A stretch of 64,000 nt of DNA from Craterostigma plantagineum (taxonomy: Eukaryota > Streptophyta > Magnoliopsida > Lamiales > Linderniaceae). Shown piece by piece: positions 35,980-48,517 of this stretch; the first letter of the stretch is position 1; each line of letters begins with the position of its first letter. The position numbers were made by a program, and so were the translations under genes. The notes below the pieces were generated by a model that saw only the letters and a list, made by a program, of their open reading frames with translations, was not told where the DNA came from and made no database searches. The stretch is taken from contig JAPQWV010000304.1 of assembly GCA_027422505.1 (NCBI GenBank), positions 310,001 to 374,000 of the forward strand. Reading direction: 5' to 3'.

Positions 35980-36990
35980 GATTGTCAGACCCCATTTGAA
36001 ATTTTATATAGAATTAAGGACCATGTCAGAAAAAATTTAATTTGAAGGATCCATTTAAGAATTTTAGTTAGAATTAAGGTTGTTTGACGAAAATACCCTC
36101 ATAAAAGAATAGTTATGAAGTGGTATCCAGTGCGCATGAAGTGGTATCCAACGTACATAACATGAAGTGGTACTGTAGACTTATGAAGTGGTACGGGTGA
36201 ACAGTGAAGTGTTACTGAGTCTGTAGACCCATGAAGTGGTATGAGTGAACAGTGAAGTGGTACTGTAGACCCATGAAGTGGTACGGGTGAACAATGAAGT
36301 GGAGACCCATGAAGTAGTACTGTTGACCAGAGAAGAACTGGTACAAGAGACTCATGAAGTGGTATTGTTGACACAGAGAAGTGGTACAACATTTTATAGG
36401 CACATGAAGTGGTATTGTTGAACGGAGAAGTGGTACAGAAGAACTCTTACGTGTTTCTTGTGCAAAATTTACCCGATTTGTGCAGAAACACTAAAGAATT
36501 CTGTTGTACCACTTCTCCATTCAACAATACTACTTCATGTGCTTACAAAATGTTGTACCACTTCTCTGTGTCAACAGTACCACTTGATGAGTCTCTCGTA
36601 CCAGTTCTTCTCTAGTCAACAGTACTACTTCATGGATCTACAATGTTTGTACCACTTCACTGTTCACCCGTACCACTTCATGGATCTATAGTACCACTTC
36701 ACTGTTCACCAGTACCACTTCATGGGTCTACAGTACCACTTCACTGTTCACCCGTACCACTTCATGGGTCTACAGTACCACTTCATTAACAGTTCATACC
36801 ACTTCTTCATAAGAAGGCGATGGTAATTCTGTGTAATTTCCGCACACATGCAGGGGCAAATGCGTCATTTTCTTCAAAATTGGTCCTTAATTCTAAAATC
36901 ATCATTTTCTTCAAAATTGGTCCTTAATTCTAAAATCAAACTTCAAATAGATCCTTATTTCTTTTTCAAACATCAATGGGTCCTAAAATC
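35980..36990. mobile_element. Fold-back element with GTACC-headed repeat core
   Basis: The core (about 36115-36809) is a large imperfect palindrome. Its right arm is made of units headed GTACCACTTC, alternating CATGGGTCTACA-type and ACTGTTCACCC-type tails, giving a 43-bp dimer of two 21-22 bp units. The left arm is the same in reverse orientation. Outer flanks carry inverted blocks containing GAATTAAGGACC on the left and GGTCCTTAATTC on the right. On the right a block of about 37 bp (CTTCAAAATTGGTCCTTAAT...) is tandemly duplicated (about 36866-36938). Open frames on both strands only translate the repeat. No transposase is present. Confidence 0.75.
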
Positions 36991-38698
36991 TAATCAAAAT
37001 ATGTTAAATGGGCCTGAAATACAATTAACACTATATCAAACCCTGAAAGTTAAAGATTGCGTAGGATACTCACATAATTTCCCTTTATGTCAGAGAGAGA
37101 GAGAGAGAGAATCCAAGTAAGATATCTACACAGTATATATTTGTACCATATTTGTATGTGTATGGAATGAGTGAATGTCTTGATGTTTGAAGATTCTGAA
37201 AAAAAGGTGGATATATATCAGTCAATCATAAAAATGAATGCAGTCGACCAATGGAACTTCGGTATCTGTTTATTTCAGACCAATGAAAATTCGAAAAGTG
37301 TCTATTAAGTAATATATGATGATACCTGGTGGGATTATATATAGTCCGCTGATGATGAATTTCTGATGAGTGATCGTCCTCTTGTACTGACTGGTTTCAT
37401 CGAATACATATAATTATATAGATAGATGTCATGATACGTTTTACATGAAAAGAAAAAGCCGTGCATAAAAACTATAATGGTGGCCGCAATTGTTGAAATA
37501 AATTCTGACTGAGATATACAGTGGCTGACATGAATGAAAAACACCACCACCTTTTTTTCCTTGATTTGTCCATTTTGAGCGTTTCTTGATTTAATCGATC
37601 TACTATAACATGCTCAAAATCCTCAACTTTCTAGTTATATCATCTCTTAAGTAGACATAAACACATGTTCGTATCGTATTTGAAACTTCTATGAAACCAT
37701 AAAGAAGAAATGCTAGACTCATAGTCATAATGTTTGTACCGTAAGCTTTACTTTCGTTTTCTTGCAAAACCCTAAACTCCGATGAAGAAAGGATTATAAA
37801 GAAAGTGGGAGAGCAGAAACAGAAGCAAATATATTTAGGGAAGTGGTGTCCAATGAGCCATCGACAACGCGAGTCAATGAAACGATACTCAATATTCTTG
37901 AAATTACTTGACGGAAAAAATCAGACAAATAAATAGATTCCCGACAGTGTAGACTAGATTTTCAAAATCCAAATGTGGGTCAGTTTCGCAATATCCTAAA
38001 TCGATCGATGCTTTGTCGGGACTATAGGGAGTCATTCACCAAGCAAAACAATAAATAACAAGAAGGAAATTTAAAGAAAAACAGTTCAGAATGTTACATT
38101 ATCTATGACCATGACAAAAATGGTGAGATACATTGATTATGAGCCAAGCATTTGATTTTGCTTAAGATAAGCATGAACACATCATCCCTGGACTCGAATC
38201 AACGTTATTATTATTTGTTGGGCCCGTTACACAATATATTCACTCTTTAAATGAGTGGCACTTATTGAGAATAAATGTTCATTTTCTTCACAATTCCTAT
38301 GATTCTAGGCACATATGTAATGGATAATACCATCTGGAATATGAGTAGCTAGTAGCTCATGTGTGCGTGGAAAGAAACGACTTTAGCCATATAACAAATT
38401 AAATTGGATTACGTTGATGCCACACATTCGACATGTATGTATGGTACTACAAGTGAAAGAGAAAGATATATGCCATGGAATAATTAAATTACTACAACGT
38501 GTGGAGAGCAATAAGAAGGAAGCAAAGGCTTGTGGTTTGCGCCAAGAATTTGACTCAAAAATATATTACACGATGCAAACGATATTAATATACAAGCAAA
38601 CGATTAATTAAGACAACATTTTTTTACCGATTTAATTTGCCAAAAGAATCGGTATATATAATATGGGGACGCGCATATAAATAAGGTGAATCCACCGA
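36991..38698. other. Gene-poor AT-rich DNA
   Basis: No gene is recognised. A GA run lies at 37092-37108. Small frames at 37335-37550 and 38414-38611 have no family motif. Confidence 0.45.
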
Positions 38699-39087
38699 AA
38701 AATACCCATTATTTATATAAAAAATTTGCAAGTATGACTCCTGTCAGAAAATTTTTTATATAAGTATCCGTTCGATTGTGTGTACCATTTTCTCAGTCTT
38801 GCGTACCTTTTTATATGTGTATTAGGCACCACATCACGCATTTATATGGTACCCATAGATGGTACCAATATATGTTCTGTATGATACCTTAATGTGTTAT
38901 ATAATGTATCATTTTCTCAGTGTATTATGTACTACAATATGTTTCTTTATGGTACCTAAATGTGCTCTATGTCGTACATGCGGCGGAATAGGTACCATGT
39001 GCAAAAAAATTATTATAATAGGTAATACATATAAATAATATCTGACAGGGTACTGAATTGAGAATTTTTTGTATATATGGGTATTTA
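38699..39087. mobile_element. Inverted-repeat element with GTACC-headed units
   Basis: The ends are imperfect inverted repeats of about 47 bp: the left runs from AATACCCATTATTTATATAA to CCTGTCAGA, and the right is its degenerate complement, from TCTGACAGGG (39041) to TGGGTATT (39085). Between them are about ten units of 20-23 bp, most headed GTACC, GGTACC or GATACC. No coding capacity. Because GGTACC is itself a palindrome, unit orientation is not always clear. Confidence 0.65.
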
Positions 39088-39959
39088 TTAGATACCCCTA
39101 TAACCCTATAGCAGCAGGAATTGAAATTTTTATTTTATTGTTTATCTACTAATAGGCTCTTCCGAAAATGGAAGGCTTTTTAAAGCGTAAAAGCACTACA
39201 AATATTTGTCTCCAAAACAAATAAATATCTTACGCAGATCATATTAGTTTACTGGAAAACGAACCGCACATGATGAAATCGATTTACTTGATTTGAAGTT
39301 ACGATGGAAATAAAGGGTTGGAAAATTAACAATTCTGGAAATTAATAAGATTTGAATGTATGGAGGCGCTGAGTCCACGCTTGGGCAGTGTCTTCCTCAG
39401 AGCAACGAATGTAAATCTCGTCCATTTACATGCAATCTCATTGGCTCTTGAATCTGATTCTCCATTTTTTCCTATTTATTTTTTTCTTTAAAAAAAAGAA
39501 TAAATTTATTGGACATATTAAGGACAAACAATAGCGTTACAACCTAGTACATCTTGTCACACTTGCCCTATAGTACAAGCATATCGACCACTTGCCTCTT
39601 GGAATTAAAATGATGGAGCTCATGTAATTAGCTGAATATTACTCGTCAAATTGTTACAAATACAAAACGATTAGAGACAAACATAGAAAAAAAAAGAACA
39701 AATCACATGGAGTGAGTCCCATGGTTTTTCACATAATCTCAACGTCAATGATGGCTTTCGTTCTTAGAGGGACCGAAGACTATGATAATTCTAACATCTC
39801 CTCTCATAGTACGTACACACTCCGTACGGATGTAATTACGACTTAAAAAAGTCGAAGATAAGATGTGTAATAGATATTATTTAATGATCCAATGCAAGTT
39901 GTGTTTACGTAGAACATCAAACATGTGCCTTTTTTTATTTGAACTGACATTCCAAATAC

Positions 39960-40021
<62 letters not shown>

Positions 40022-40488
40022 TTTGCTGGAGTGAGTGTGACTTCCATGATAGCAATGTGACCTTTCTACAAAGATATGCAACTTGATTTTGTTCATCATC
40101 TATCCCCTCGTCGTGGGCAGTTGGATTAACCATTATCCATCCCACCAATTAAATGATAGAGAAATTTAATAAAGAAATGAAAAACCCGAAGAATAATCTT
40201 GATTCTTGATTGGAATAATATGAAAAAGTACAGCCAGTCAAGGCAGAACACCAAGTAAAAGATATAATAATGATTAGGACATGATTAGCATTGCAGTAAT
40301 GGCGAGCGTCAGAAGACTAACCATAATAACTACCATTCGTGAAAACCTAGGAAGGTACATACCCTTTTACTACATTACATACGAACACTACTACGTACGG
40401 ATAGTAAACATCGAGAAATCATCTAATAACGATAATAACTACCATCCATCGTCTTCTTCACATCATCGGCAGCAAATCATTATTATCT
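39088..40488. other. Intergenic DNA with a GC-rich island
   Basis: Mostly AT-rich. A small GC-rich island (about 39355-39430) is open on both strands: a 27-residue minus frame (39425-39342, MDEIYIRCSEEDTAQAW...) and a 43-residue plus frame from 39360. Neither matches a known family. The last 200 bases lie downstream of the FAF stop codon and probably hold its 3' UTR. Confidence 0.4.
39958..40018. repeat. Compound (AT)n(GT)n microsatellite
   Basis: About 26 bp of AT units run directly into about 34 bp of GT units. Frames reading IYIYIYI and VCVCVCV across it are repeat translations, not genes. Confidence 0.95.
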
Positions 40489-41226
40489 TCAAGAAATAGC
40501 CACGCAAAACGGCAAGCTCGGAATCCCCTTATTACCGTTACCACTATCGTCATTGCATCTGATGATGTTAGAAGAAGAAGACGAAGAAGACCAACCCATA
40601 ATTCCATTTTCGTCCCCCCAAAACCCACCTTCATCAGCTTCGCTAATACCATCACAATCTCTCTCATCTTCACCATTATTCTCTCCTTCATCTTCTCCCA
40701 TTTCATTACAGTCCCTCTCCATGGGAAGATTGCCTCGAAAGTAAGAAATCCTCAGCCTACCATTCTCACGCTCTGCTCTGAGAAAACTCCCACTAGAAGT
40801 ATAACTAAATGCCTTAATCACCAACCGCCCACCTTCTCTATGGCTTCGAACTTCAACGCCTTCGATTCCACTGATCGAAGTCAAGGGAGGAGGAAAACTG
40901 GCGATGGGCTTCGATTTCTTGGACATGGGCTCGCGGGTTTTTCTGGGACTTGTTGTCTGATGATGGAAATCGATCTCAAATGTGTCTGAGCAATCAATGC
41001 CAGCCCCACTCTCACTGCCCAAGAACTCTGTACAAATTTCGAGGCTCCTTGGGCTCAACGAAGAAGATGAGAGCTTCGAAAGTGGATGAACGTAGACAGA
41101 TTGGTTCGTGTCCTCTGTTACTTTTCTGAGAGAATCCATGAAATCATACTTCTTTGTGTTTATCTCAGTGGATTGAGTTTGACGTTGAGTTGGGGAGCTT
41201 GAAGATGAAGAAGAATCAGACGACAT
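40489..41226 (-). CDS. FAF: FANTASTIC FOUR protein (FAF3/4-like)
   Basis: FAF proteins are plant-specific regulators that limit shoot meristem size through the WUSCHEL-CLAVATA pathway. A single exon codes 245 residues. The FAF domain is at about 107-163: FPPPLTSISGIEGVEVRSHR, GGRLVIKAF, and GRLRISYF. An upstream conserved block SLEICTEFLGSESG (61-74) is also typical. The N terminus is a serine run; the C-terminal third is strongly acidic and ends in a hydrophobic-rich PSLPFCVAIS. A minus-strand TATA box (TATAAATA) is at 41345-41352. Intact; FAF3 versus FAF4 is not resolved. Confidence 0.9.
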   Translation of the reverse strand: MSSDSSSSSSSPTQRQTQSTEINTKKYDFMDSLRKVTEDTNQSVYVHPLSKLSSSSLSPRSLEICTEFLGSESGAGIDCSDTFEIDFHHQTTSPRKTREPMSKKSKPIASFPPPLTSISGIEGVEVRSHREGGRLVIKAFSYTSSGSFLRAERENGRLRISYFRGNLPMERDCNEMGEDEGENNGEDERDCDGISEADEGGFWGDENGIMGWSSSSSSSNIIRCNDDSGNGNKGIPSLPFCVAIS

Positions 41227-42772
41227 CGTTTTATGTTTAGTTTTAAGTTGTTTGCTTTAGATTATGAGATGGTGTAATGAAAGGGAAGGAGGCGATATGA
41301 AAGGAAGAGATTTGCATGAAAGAGAAGCGTTAAGGGTGGGAGGGTATTTATAGGTGAAGAATGATGTGTGACGTCACTATTAATTTGTTGGGGGAAATAA
41401 AAAAAATGAGATTAATTAGGGGGACAATGGCCAGACTTGAGAATCTTTCTATAGATATACTCTGCCACAAATAATAATTAGGAATATAAGAACAAATGGA
41501 GGGAACATCAAGAAAAGGGCAATCATCGCAATCATAATAATCTCATTTGTAATAAAAATTCGAAAGTAATGGTTGGTTTTAATCGCTATGTCGCCATTCA
41601 TATTTAGTTCTTGAAATATGATTGGTGGAGGTGGGGAAAATACTATAGACTATAAAAAAAAAAAACAAGTTTTTATCGGATAAAGTAAAATCGCTGATTT
41701 TTTTTTTTTTTTAAATTTATTACATGTCATGATTAAGAGATCCCCAGACATAGCTAAACATAACTAAACCGTACGTACGAACGAGTTAGAATTTACCAAA
41801 CACGTTTTTCCGCATAATACGAAGCTTGTAAGAAAGCCATTAATGCATGTATTGATAAAAATTGGGATTAGTTCTTTGAAGCTTACTCTTAATTGGAAAT
41901 CACAACACGACAAAATTGAAACAACATATTCAATTATTAATCAACATGATAAAAAACTAAACCAACCAAATTGTTTTCTTCCTTTTGTGTAGCCTCCATA
42001 TAGGTCGATCTTGTTGGCTCATTTTGTCCGAAATTTTTATATCATGCTACTAACTTCACTTTTGTTAACTAGCATACAAAATATGAATTTGAATAAGTGA
42101 GACATCTCGATTTACGTTATGAATTATAAGAAATTTTAAATGCCGACGATGCGTATTGAAGCCTAACAATTTTGCGGACACAAAAATATTGAGAAAAATT
42201 TAAAGACATTTTCGTAATATATATGTGTGTGTATATATATTTACTTTCATGGTTTAGTAATCGCCACCTTTCACTAAATTATTCACTTTAGCTTTTACAT
42301 ATGCATGAACCACCATAAGCTAATACATCGATTTCTTGTTTAGACTAAACCCAACCAACGTAGGCTATAGATCAAATTGACCATAAGTATTTTCTAGCCA
42401 TTTAATGGTTAAATGAATATTCTTGTCGAGGTACATTGCACATTTATTTCAGAGTGCTCGCCATTACTTGAATATGATACCTCATATATATATACACAGA
42501 GATAAATTATCGTCCGTTCCCTAACAGTAGAACTATTTGCATGTCACTATTTATTCTATTCTTCCAATTTTTGTAATAACGAATAGTAGAGAAAGAAGAA
42601 ATTATATCTTTATTGCGTGATGCAATTTACAAACCTGGGCAATGGAGTCCATTTTCACTTGTGTTTGGTCTTTTACCGAAACTAAATATTTAATGCCCTA
42701 CATATGAGTACAAGCGGGGACATCAACCTAAGTAGGCTTGTAGCTAAGGCTATACAAATAAAATAAGGGACC
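41227..42772. other. FAF promoter and gene-poor DNA
   Basis: The FAF leader and TATA box occupy the first 150 bases. The rest is AT-rich with no recognised gene. Confidence 0.5.
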
Positions 42773-43190
42773 TTACAATTCAGCCCCCATTCAACTTTAA
42801 AAATCGTGTTCAGCCCCTTTCAGAAAAAGCAATTAGTTTTAAGGACCCGAATTTTCATACCACTTCATCGGTCTGTGGTACCACTTCTTTGTTATGTAGT
42901 ACCACTTCTTTGTTCCGCAGTACTACATAATTGTTCTGCAATACCACTTCTTTTGTTCTGCAGGACCACTTCATTTTTACCGCAGAAAAATGAAGTGGTA
43001 CTGCAGAACAATTAAGTGGTACTGCAGAGCAATTATGTGGTACTGCATAACAAAGAAGTGGTACTACAGAACAAAGAAGTGGTACCACAGACCGATGAAG
43101 TGGTATGAAAAATTGGGTCCTTAAAACTAATTGCTTTTTCTGACATGGGCTGAACACGATTTTTAAACATGAATAGAGGCCGAATCATAA
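42773..43190. mobile_element. Fold-back element with GTACCACTTC units
   Basis: A 418-bp near-perfect palindrome. The outer inverted repeats (about 90 bp, sharing AAAAATCGTGTTCAGCCC and AAAAAGCAATTAGTTTTAAG) lead into arms made of about 21-bp units headed GTACCACTTC with tails such as TTTGTTATGTA. The arms meet near 42980. The unit head is the same as in the 36-kb element. Frames at 42806-43157 are translations of the repeat. A target duplication could not be fixed, since similarity fades at TTACAATTC/GAATCATAA. Confidence 0.8.
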
Positions 43191-43626
43191 TATACTCATA
43201 AAATAAATAAATAAGAATCTAACTATTGCCGTGAGGATTTTTCCTGAATGTAATAATGCGTTACTAGCACCATGCACATGACATGCAACTGTGACGTATC
43301 TTACAAGGGCCCTCCAAACTAAGAATTAGGTATAAAAAAAGCAGAATCCATTACACATTTCCATTTTTACATTTTACCTTAAGAAATTAATTTAGAAATA
43401 AATTTTTTAAAAAATATTAGACAAGCAAGCAACACAATTAGGTCCACCGCCTCACAATATATCACTAGAAAGTACAAACCCTAAAGCTGAGAATCACATG
43501 AAGTACAGTTAATGAGTTATGACTTAATAGCAATAATGTCTTGGCTATGTCCCCTCCTATAATTTTGATACATGTTTGGGCGGTCAGCTTTTCCACCAAT
43601 TTGGTGTAAAAATCTCAACGTTTCAT

Positions 43627-43666
<40 letters not shown>

Positions 43667-43839
43667 AGAATTAGTCAAGCACATTAATGCATCACTGGCT
43701 GTTATAACTTATAAAGTGAATTTACATATACTTTATATGTAATTCAATGATTTTGTACCCAAAACTAGAAACTTGGGTCCCTTTGATATCTCTAACAAGT
43801 GGGAACTTTTCCAGTAAAGAGAAGGGAAAGAATTGCATG

Positions 43840-43888
<49 letters not shown>

Positions 43889-43951
43889 ACTCTCAGAAGA
43901 AGTGGGAGAATAACACAATACCACCAAAAGAAAAAAGTAAACTGCAAATTG
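43191..43951. other. Intergenic DNA with two microsatellites
   Basis: No gene. Holds (AT)n at about 43633-43664 and (TAA)n at about 43839-43888. The frames of poly-Ile and poly-Leu come from the latter. The last part is the probable FZL 3' UTR. Confidence 0.6.
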
Positions 43952-46900
43952 CTACCTCGATACGCGAATGTTCTGTATTTCTATTTGCAGTCCTTCAAGT
44001 TTCTTCTCAATAGCTGAAAGTTCATCTATGGTGTTCGAAAGCTTACTCACTCGAGTTTCCGCCATTTCTTGATATGGTCTGCCCAGAATTGACACAAAGC
44101 TGTCTAAACTTTTCGTAGCATTCGATAGATCGTTCTGCATAGCATCGTCGAGCTGACGAGCCAAGGAATCTGCTGTTCTCCTCACCTTATTCACAACTCT
44201 TTGCCTTTGATTAGGGAAATTCGAAACAGCTAAGAGGCTGTAATGCGTAAAAAAGGAAGGAACTTCATCGCATCGATTGTCTTTCTACATTGTTGTAAAA
44301 ATGCGAAAGATGAAGTAGAAGAACACAGAAAAAACTTACCCGCCAGCCGAGCATAGGCCTAAAGCGATTAAATCTTCTGAAATAGTTGGCAGCACAGATG
44401 TCAAGAGTGATGCAGATAAACCAGCGATTCCCAGGCCGCCGAAAGTGCCCACTAGCTGAGAAAGAAGAAGCTTATCGAATGAGTTTTTCTTGTATGAAAA
44501 AATTGATGTCTTAACGGTTGCAAAATTTAATAATATCATCTCATAAGTCTCACTCACCACTTCGCGAATCTCTTGCTCGAAGAGTTTAGAAGCAGCTGCT
44601 GCACTGAAGCCTCCTATGACCGTAACGCTTGAGTCTTGGTCTGTTTTTAGCAATGAAGAGGCAGTTTCCATATGAGACTCGTCTTGTTGAAAAACTTCAG
44701 GCCATCTTTTCTTGAACGATTCCTTATACGTGTTTGCTTTACGAGCATTATTAGAACTTAACCATGCAGCGTATTCTGCAAGCAGTTTCTGCGTCGCCAA
44801 GAAAGTTTTCACGTAAGAAAGAAATCAACACTTTATGAATCGCTTTTAAAAACAAAACAGAGCATCATTGTAGAGGTGTATTCATGAGACGTGACATAAC
44901 GTTAAGCCCTTGTAGTGATACGTATGCGAGCAAAGATATGTCGACGAACATACCTTGGAGTAATATTTCAAGCAAATATCGAACAGTCAATCTTATGATT
45001 TTTGCCAGCATTATAAGTAGTGGGAATACTTTTGAACATATCACAACAAAGAAATCAACAACTGCAAACTTGAGGCTTTTGATATGTAGAAGAACTGCAA
45101 AATCACCTGAACTTCGGAAATAGCAGGGTCAATAATTTCATTGCGTAAATTCAAAGTCAACGGCATTTGGCCAGATTTATGCCCACTGAGAACAAAAGAT
45201 GCAACAAGGTCGATATTGGATAACCGCAGAGTAGATTCTGCAAGTTTTATAGCGCGTGTTTGTGCATTACCAATCTGCATTTTGTTCGTAAACAGAAGTC
45301 ATAATCCTCCCAGGAAGAGTACAAAAAGAAAATCCAACAAAATAGCACAATATACAATGCAAAATACATACCAGAGACAGGATTTGTCTCCTCCTTGACA
45401 GGCTCTCGTTTTCCATCTTCATCGCATAATCCTTGACGCTGCTTAGAAAATCGTTTACAACGACCAAGTCGCTCTCAGCTCGACGACATTGCTCCCTGAC
45501 AAGTTTCTGACAAGAAGAAAGAAGTTGCTCGGCGATTTGAACTGGCGTTTCTAGCTTAAGCTTTATTCTTTCTACTCCGTTATCAGTTGAACTGTCCAAA
45601 AAGCTATACAAGAACATTTCAAGATCGCTGAAGTTGTCTTGTCGTTCCACATCAGTAGAAGCAGAAAGCTTTGTCTCGAGATAGTTGCGAGCAGATACGG
45701 GATATAAAGTTATGTCATCAGTATTCAGCATATTTCGAGCATTTTCTTTGATGAATGCAATAGCTTCCTCAAGCTGCAGTTAGCATTCAATAACTTGATC
45801 AGAGAAAGCTCCGCCTACTTTTATCATTTTGGGCTTCACTAGATAGAAGGAAAGGAACACTTAAAGCAAAATCTGTACCTCGTCTGCATTGCGGTACAGA
45901 TCAGACTTATTTAGCACAAAAACAATCTTTTTCTTCCACTGTTGAATATATCGAAGAAAAGCGACCTGAAACACGAAGGAGTGAATAAAAATAAGCTTTT
46001 AAGTACACGCAAACAAAAGATCAAATGAAAATGTAAGATTAAACATCCCAGGTTTGGAGAGAATTTATCTCACTTCAATGCAATGTTACCTCGCTTTCTG
46101 TCAGTGGTCTATCTGCAGACATTACAAATAGCAGCAAATCGGCACGGGGCACAAATTCCTCAGTCAGACGCTGTTGCCTTTGAAGAATCACATTTGTTCC
46201 AGGAGTATCGACAATTATCATCTGACCGAAAGGTGAAAAGAAAAAATATCAGGAATCAACGTAATACACATGGTCTGCATATCAGGTTTTCAATGGACTT
46301 AAATCAACGTAATACACGTCTGCATATCAGACTTTCAATGGACTTAAACTAGTAATTGCTTAGAAACTGCAAAAGAAGAACGGAGCTCACTTCTTTTAGA
46401 ATCGGAGCAGGTATATAGCATATGTATTGACCATCAGGGTGCCTTTCACAGCGTTCACTGAACTCCTCCTCAGAGTAGCGGAGGAATGTGATTTCATTTG
46501 TCGTAGGAACTACTCCATCCTTTAAGTACCTTTGTCCAAGAAAAGCATTGATGACACTGGACTTTCCAGAGTTGAATTCTCCCTGGTGAGTTAATGCAGG
46601 AAAAAGAAAAGGAATCAAGAGCGTTCTCCCCTTTCTCAGCCAATAAACGAATAACGTACTTATGGGAACCTACAAAATAAGTTATATCCAACATTGCCAC
46701 ACAACTATTCATTATAGTATGGTATCTAAGAAAAAGAACCTCTCCAAAAAAAAAATGTTATTTTAGGGCATACTATAAATCAGACATTATATATATAGTT
46801 CCATTTGAAAAGTTGGATTTAGTCAAGGTTAGACAGCCCTCACTAACTACTAACAAGAAAACAAAAGATGCATTGAAATTCAGAGCTAATACCCATCTAT

Positions 46901-48254
46901 ATCCGTGGAACCAGAATTGGTTGAAGTTCAGCACAGAATTACCACTATAACCAGCAGAAACGGTTCATCGAGCTGTGAAACTGCATCTTTGAGAAGTGAT
47001 ATCTCCTTCATCTGCCAAATAAACGTCAAACTTCAAATTAGTAGAACGGAAAACAGAACAAGCAGCTAGTAAAATCACATCCGTTAGAGAAAAAATCCCC
47101 ATAAGCAACCAACATTTAACAATAGAAGAAGATCACCATGGGTGCAGCTCTTTCGAGGACATCGATAGCTTCAATTAAAATGGCCTTTTCCTTTTCAATG
47201 AACTGTTGTTCTCTCTCTCCCAAGACCGTCTTCTTTCCAGGAAAACCGTTTTTTGTCTCCAAATTTCCCGGCTTCTCATAGATTTGGGTTGCATCTCCCA
47301 TTCTATTCTTTGACTCATATTCGAAATCAAACAACTTGCTCAAGTCAGATTTCTCCAGCGAATTCAACGAACTCGTCGAGACCACCAAACCACTAGCTCC
47401 AGATTTTAGCAAATACGAACATCTTTCAAACGATAAGCCATCGCCAAGAAAGCCGGGCACGACGAAAATTGGAATTTTCACACGCCTTGACAGAGAATAC
47501 AGCAGCTCTTCTCCCCCACGACCCTCTGTTTCGACGGCTAGCATCAGAAAATCAGCGCCCTCGGAATTTGAAGCATCCAAAGCAGCATCAAGAGTTTGGA
47601 CATATCTTCCCACCAAAGGGAGAACAACAGAATCAATCCTTGAGTCCATCATTGTATTTCTCGCAACGATCGTAGGCAAACCTTTTAAGCATCAAGCCCA
47701 TGAGTCCCATCATAAATTAAACAAGAATCGAGGAAAATAAACCAATACTATATCCAAAAAAAAAAGAAAAACACCGACCAACCTTGGTCGGAGACCACGA
47801 CGCCGCTGGCATTAACCGCCGCGGCAATATCAACCCTCTCATCGATCAAAAGGTAAGCGCGGTCCCTAATCACGGACTTCAACGCGCACGCGGCCTCGTA
47901 CAGCCTCTTTCCGCTTCCTCCGTCGCCGGTGAGCAGCACAATCCCAACCCTATCCGAAACGGCGTCGTCGACGGCATCAAGCACGGCCTTTCCGTTCTCA
48001 AACACCTCATCCGGCGCGAGTCGCAGGACGATGTCTGGGATTCTGATTTCCGGCCGCTTGTACCCGCCGGGGAACACACTTTTCGGAGCGGTATTAGGGT
48101 CGACGGAGCTCGCAATCAGCGTTAAACGGCGGGTAGGTAGGTGGGCACGAGTGTGGTGGGGTGGTACTGATTGGAGGTAGGATTGAGGGAGGAGCGGCAG
48201 CTGAGGTGGGCGGCGGTGGGCCGGCGTGAGTGGCCGGAGTGAGGAGATTAACAT
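43952..48254 (-). CDS. FZL: FZO-like dynamin-related GTPase of chloroplasts (FZL)
   Basis: Membrane-remodelling GTPase of the mitofusin/BDLP branch that shapes thylakoids and chloroplasts. Eleven exons (48254-47783, 47681-47137, 47011-46943, 46582-46391, 46221-46090, 45965-45879, 45773-45372, 45274-45107, 44788-44558, 44455-44340, 44237-43952) join to 899 residues, near the Arabidopsis length. The N terminus is a Pro/Arg/Ser-rich plastid transit peptide, then a thiamine-phosphate-synthase-like region (about 100-260), as in other FZL proteins. GTPase motifs: GEFNSGKSS (363-371), DTPG (431-434) and NKSD (489-492). A hydrophobic pair, GTFGGLGIAGLSASLLTSVL, marks the membrane segment, followed by a coiled-coil tail. 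Complete and intact. Confidence 0.95.
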
Positions 48255-48517
48255 GGGAAGAGGGTTGAGAGGTGTTCTTTCTTCGAGCTAAAGAGTTTGT
48301 GGTACTCACTGAGTGGAGAAAAGCTTGTGGCTGATAAGGAACAGCTTCTTTTATCTCTTTGTGTGCAGAAATTGGTATTTTCCTTTATTATTTATTTCTA
48401 TCGTTTTTTATGAATTTCTTCCTTTAAAAAACTACCACGGAAAACTCAAAACGGTGTAATAACATATGTAAAGCTCCCATCCTAAACCATTCATTCAATC
48501 ACCAAGCAAGCTCTCCA
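48255..48517. promoter_or_regulatory. Bidirectional promoter between FZL and CSP41A
   Basis: Only 263 bp separate the two start codons of divergently transcribed genes, both for chloroplast proteins. No strong TATA box is seen in either direction. Both leaders must fit in this space, so core promoter elements are probably shared or overlapping. Confidence 0.6.

Noticed and set aside
36099..36691. Several open frames on both strands with repeated HFM/GLQYHF-type residues
   Set aside because: They only translate the GTACCACTTC repeat array of the fold-back element and read alike on both strands because of the inversion.
39843..40148. Frames with THTHTH and IYIYIY or VCVCVC runs
   Set aside because: Translation of the compound AT/GT microsatellite.
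43733..44013. Frames with poly-isoleucine or poly-leucine
   Set aside because: Translation of the (TAA)n microsatellite next to the FZL 3' end.
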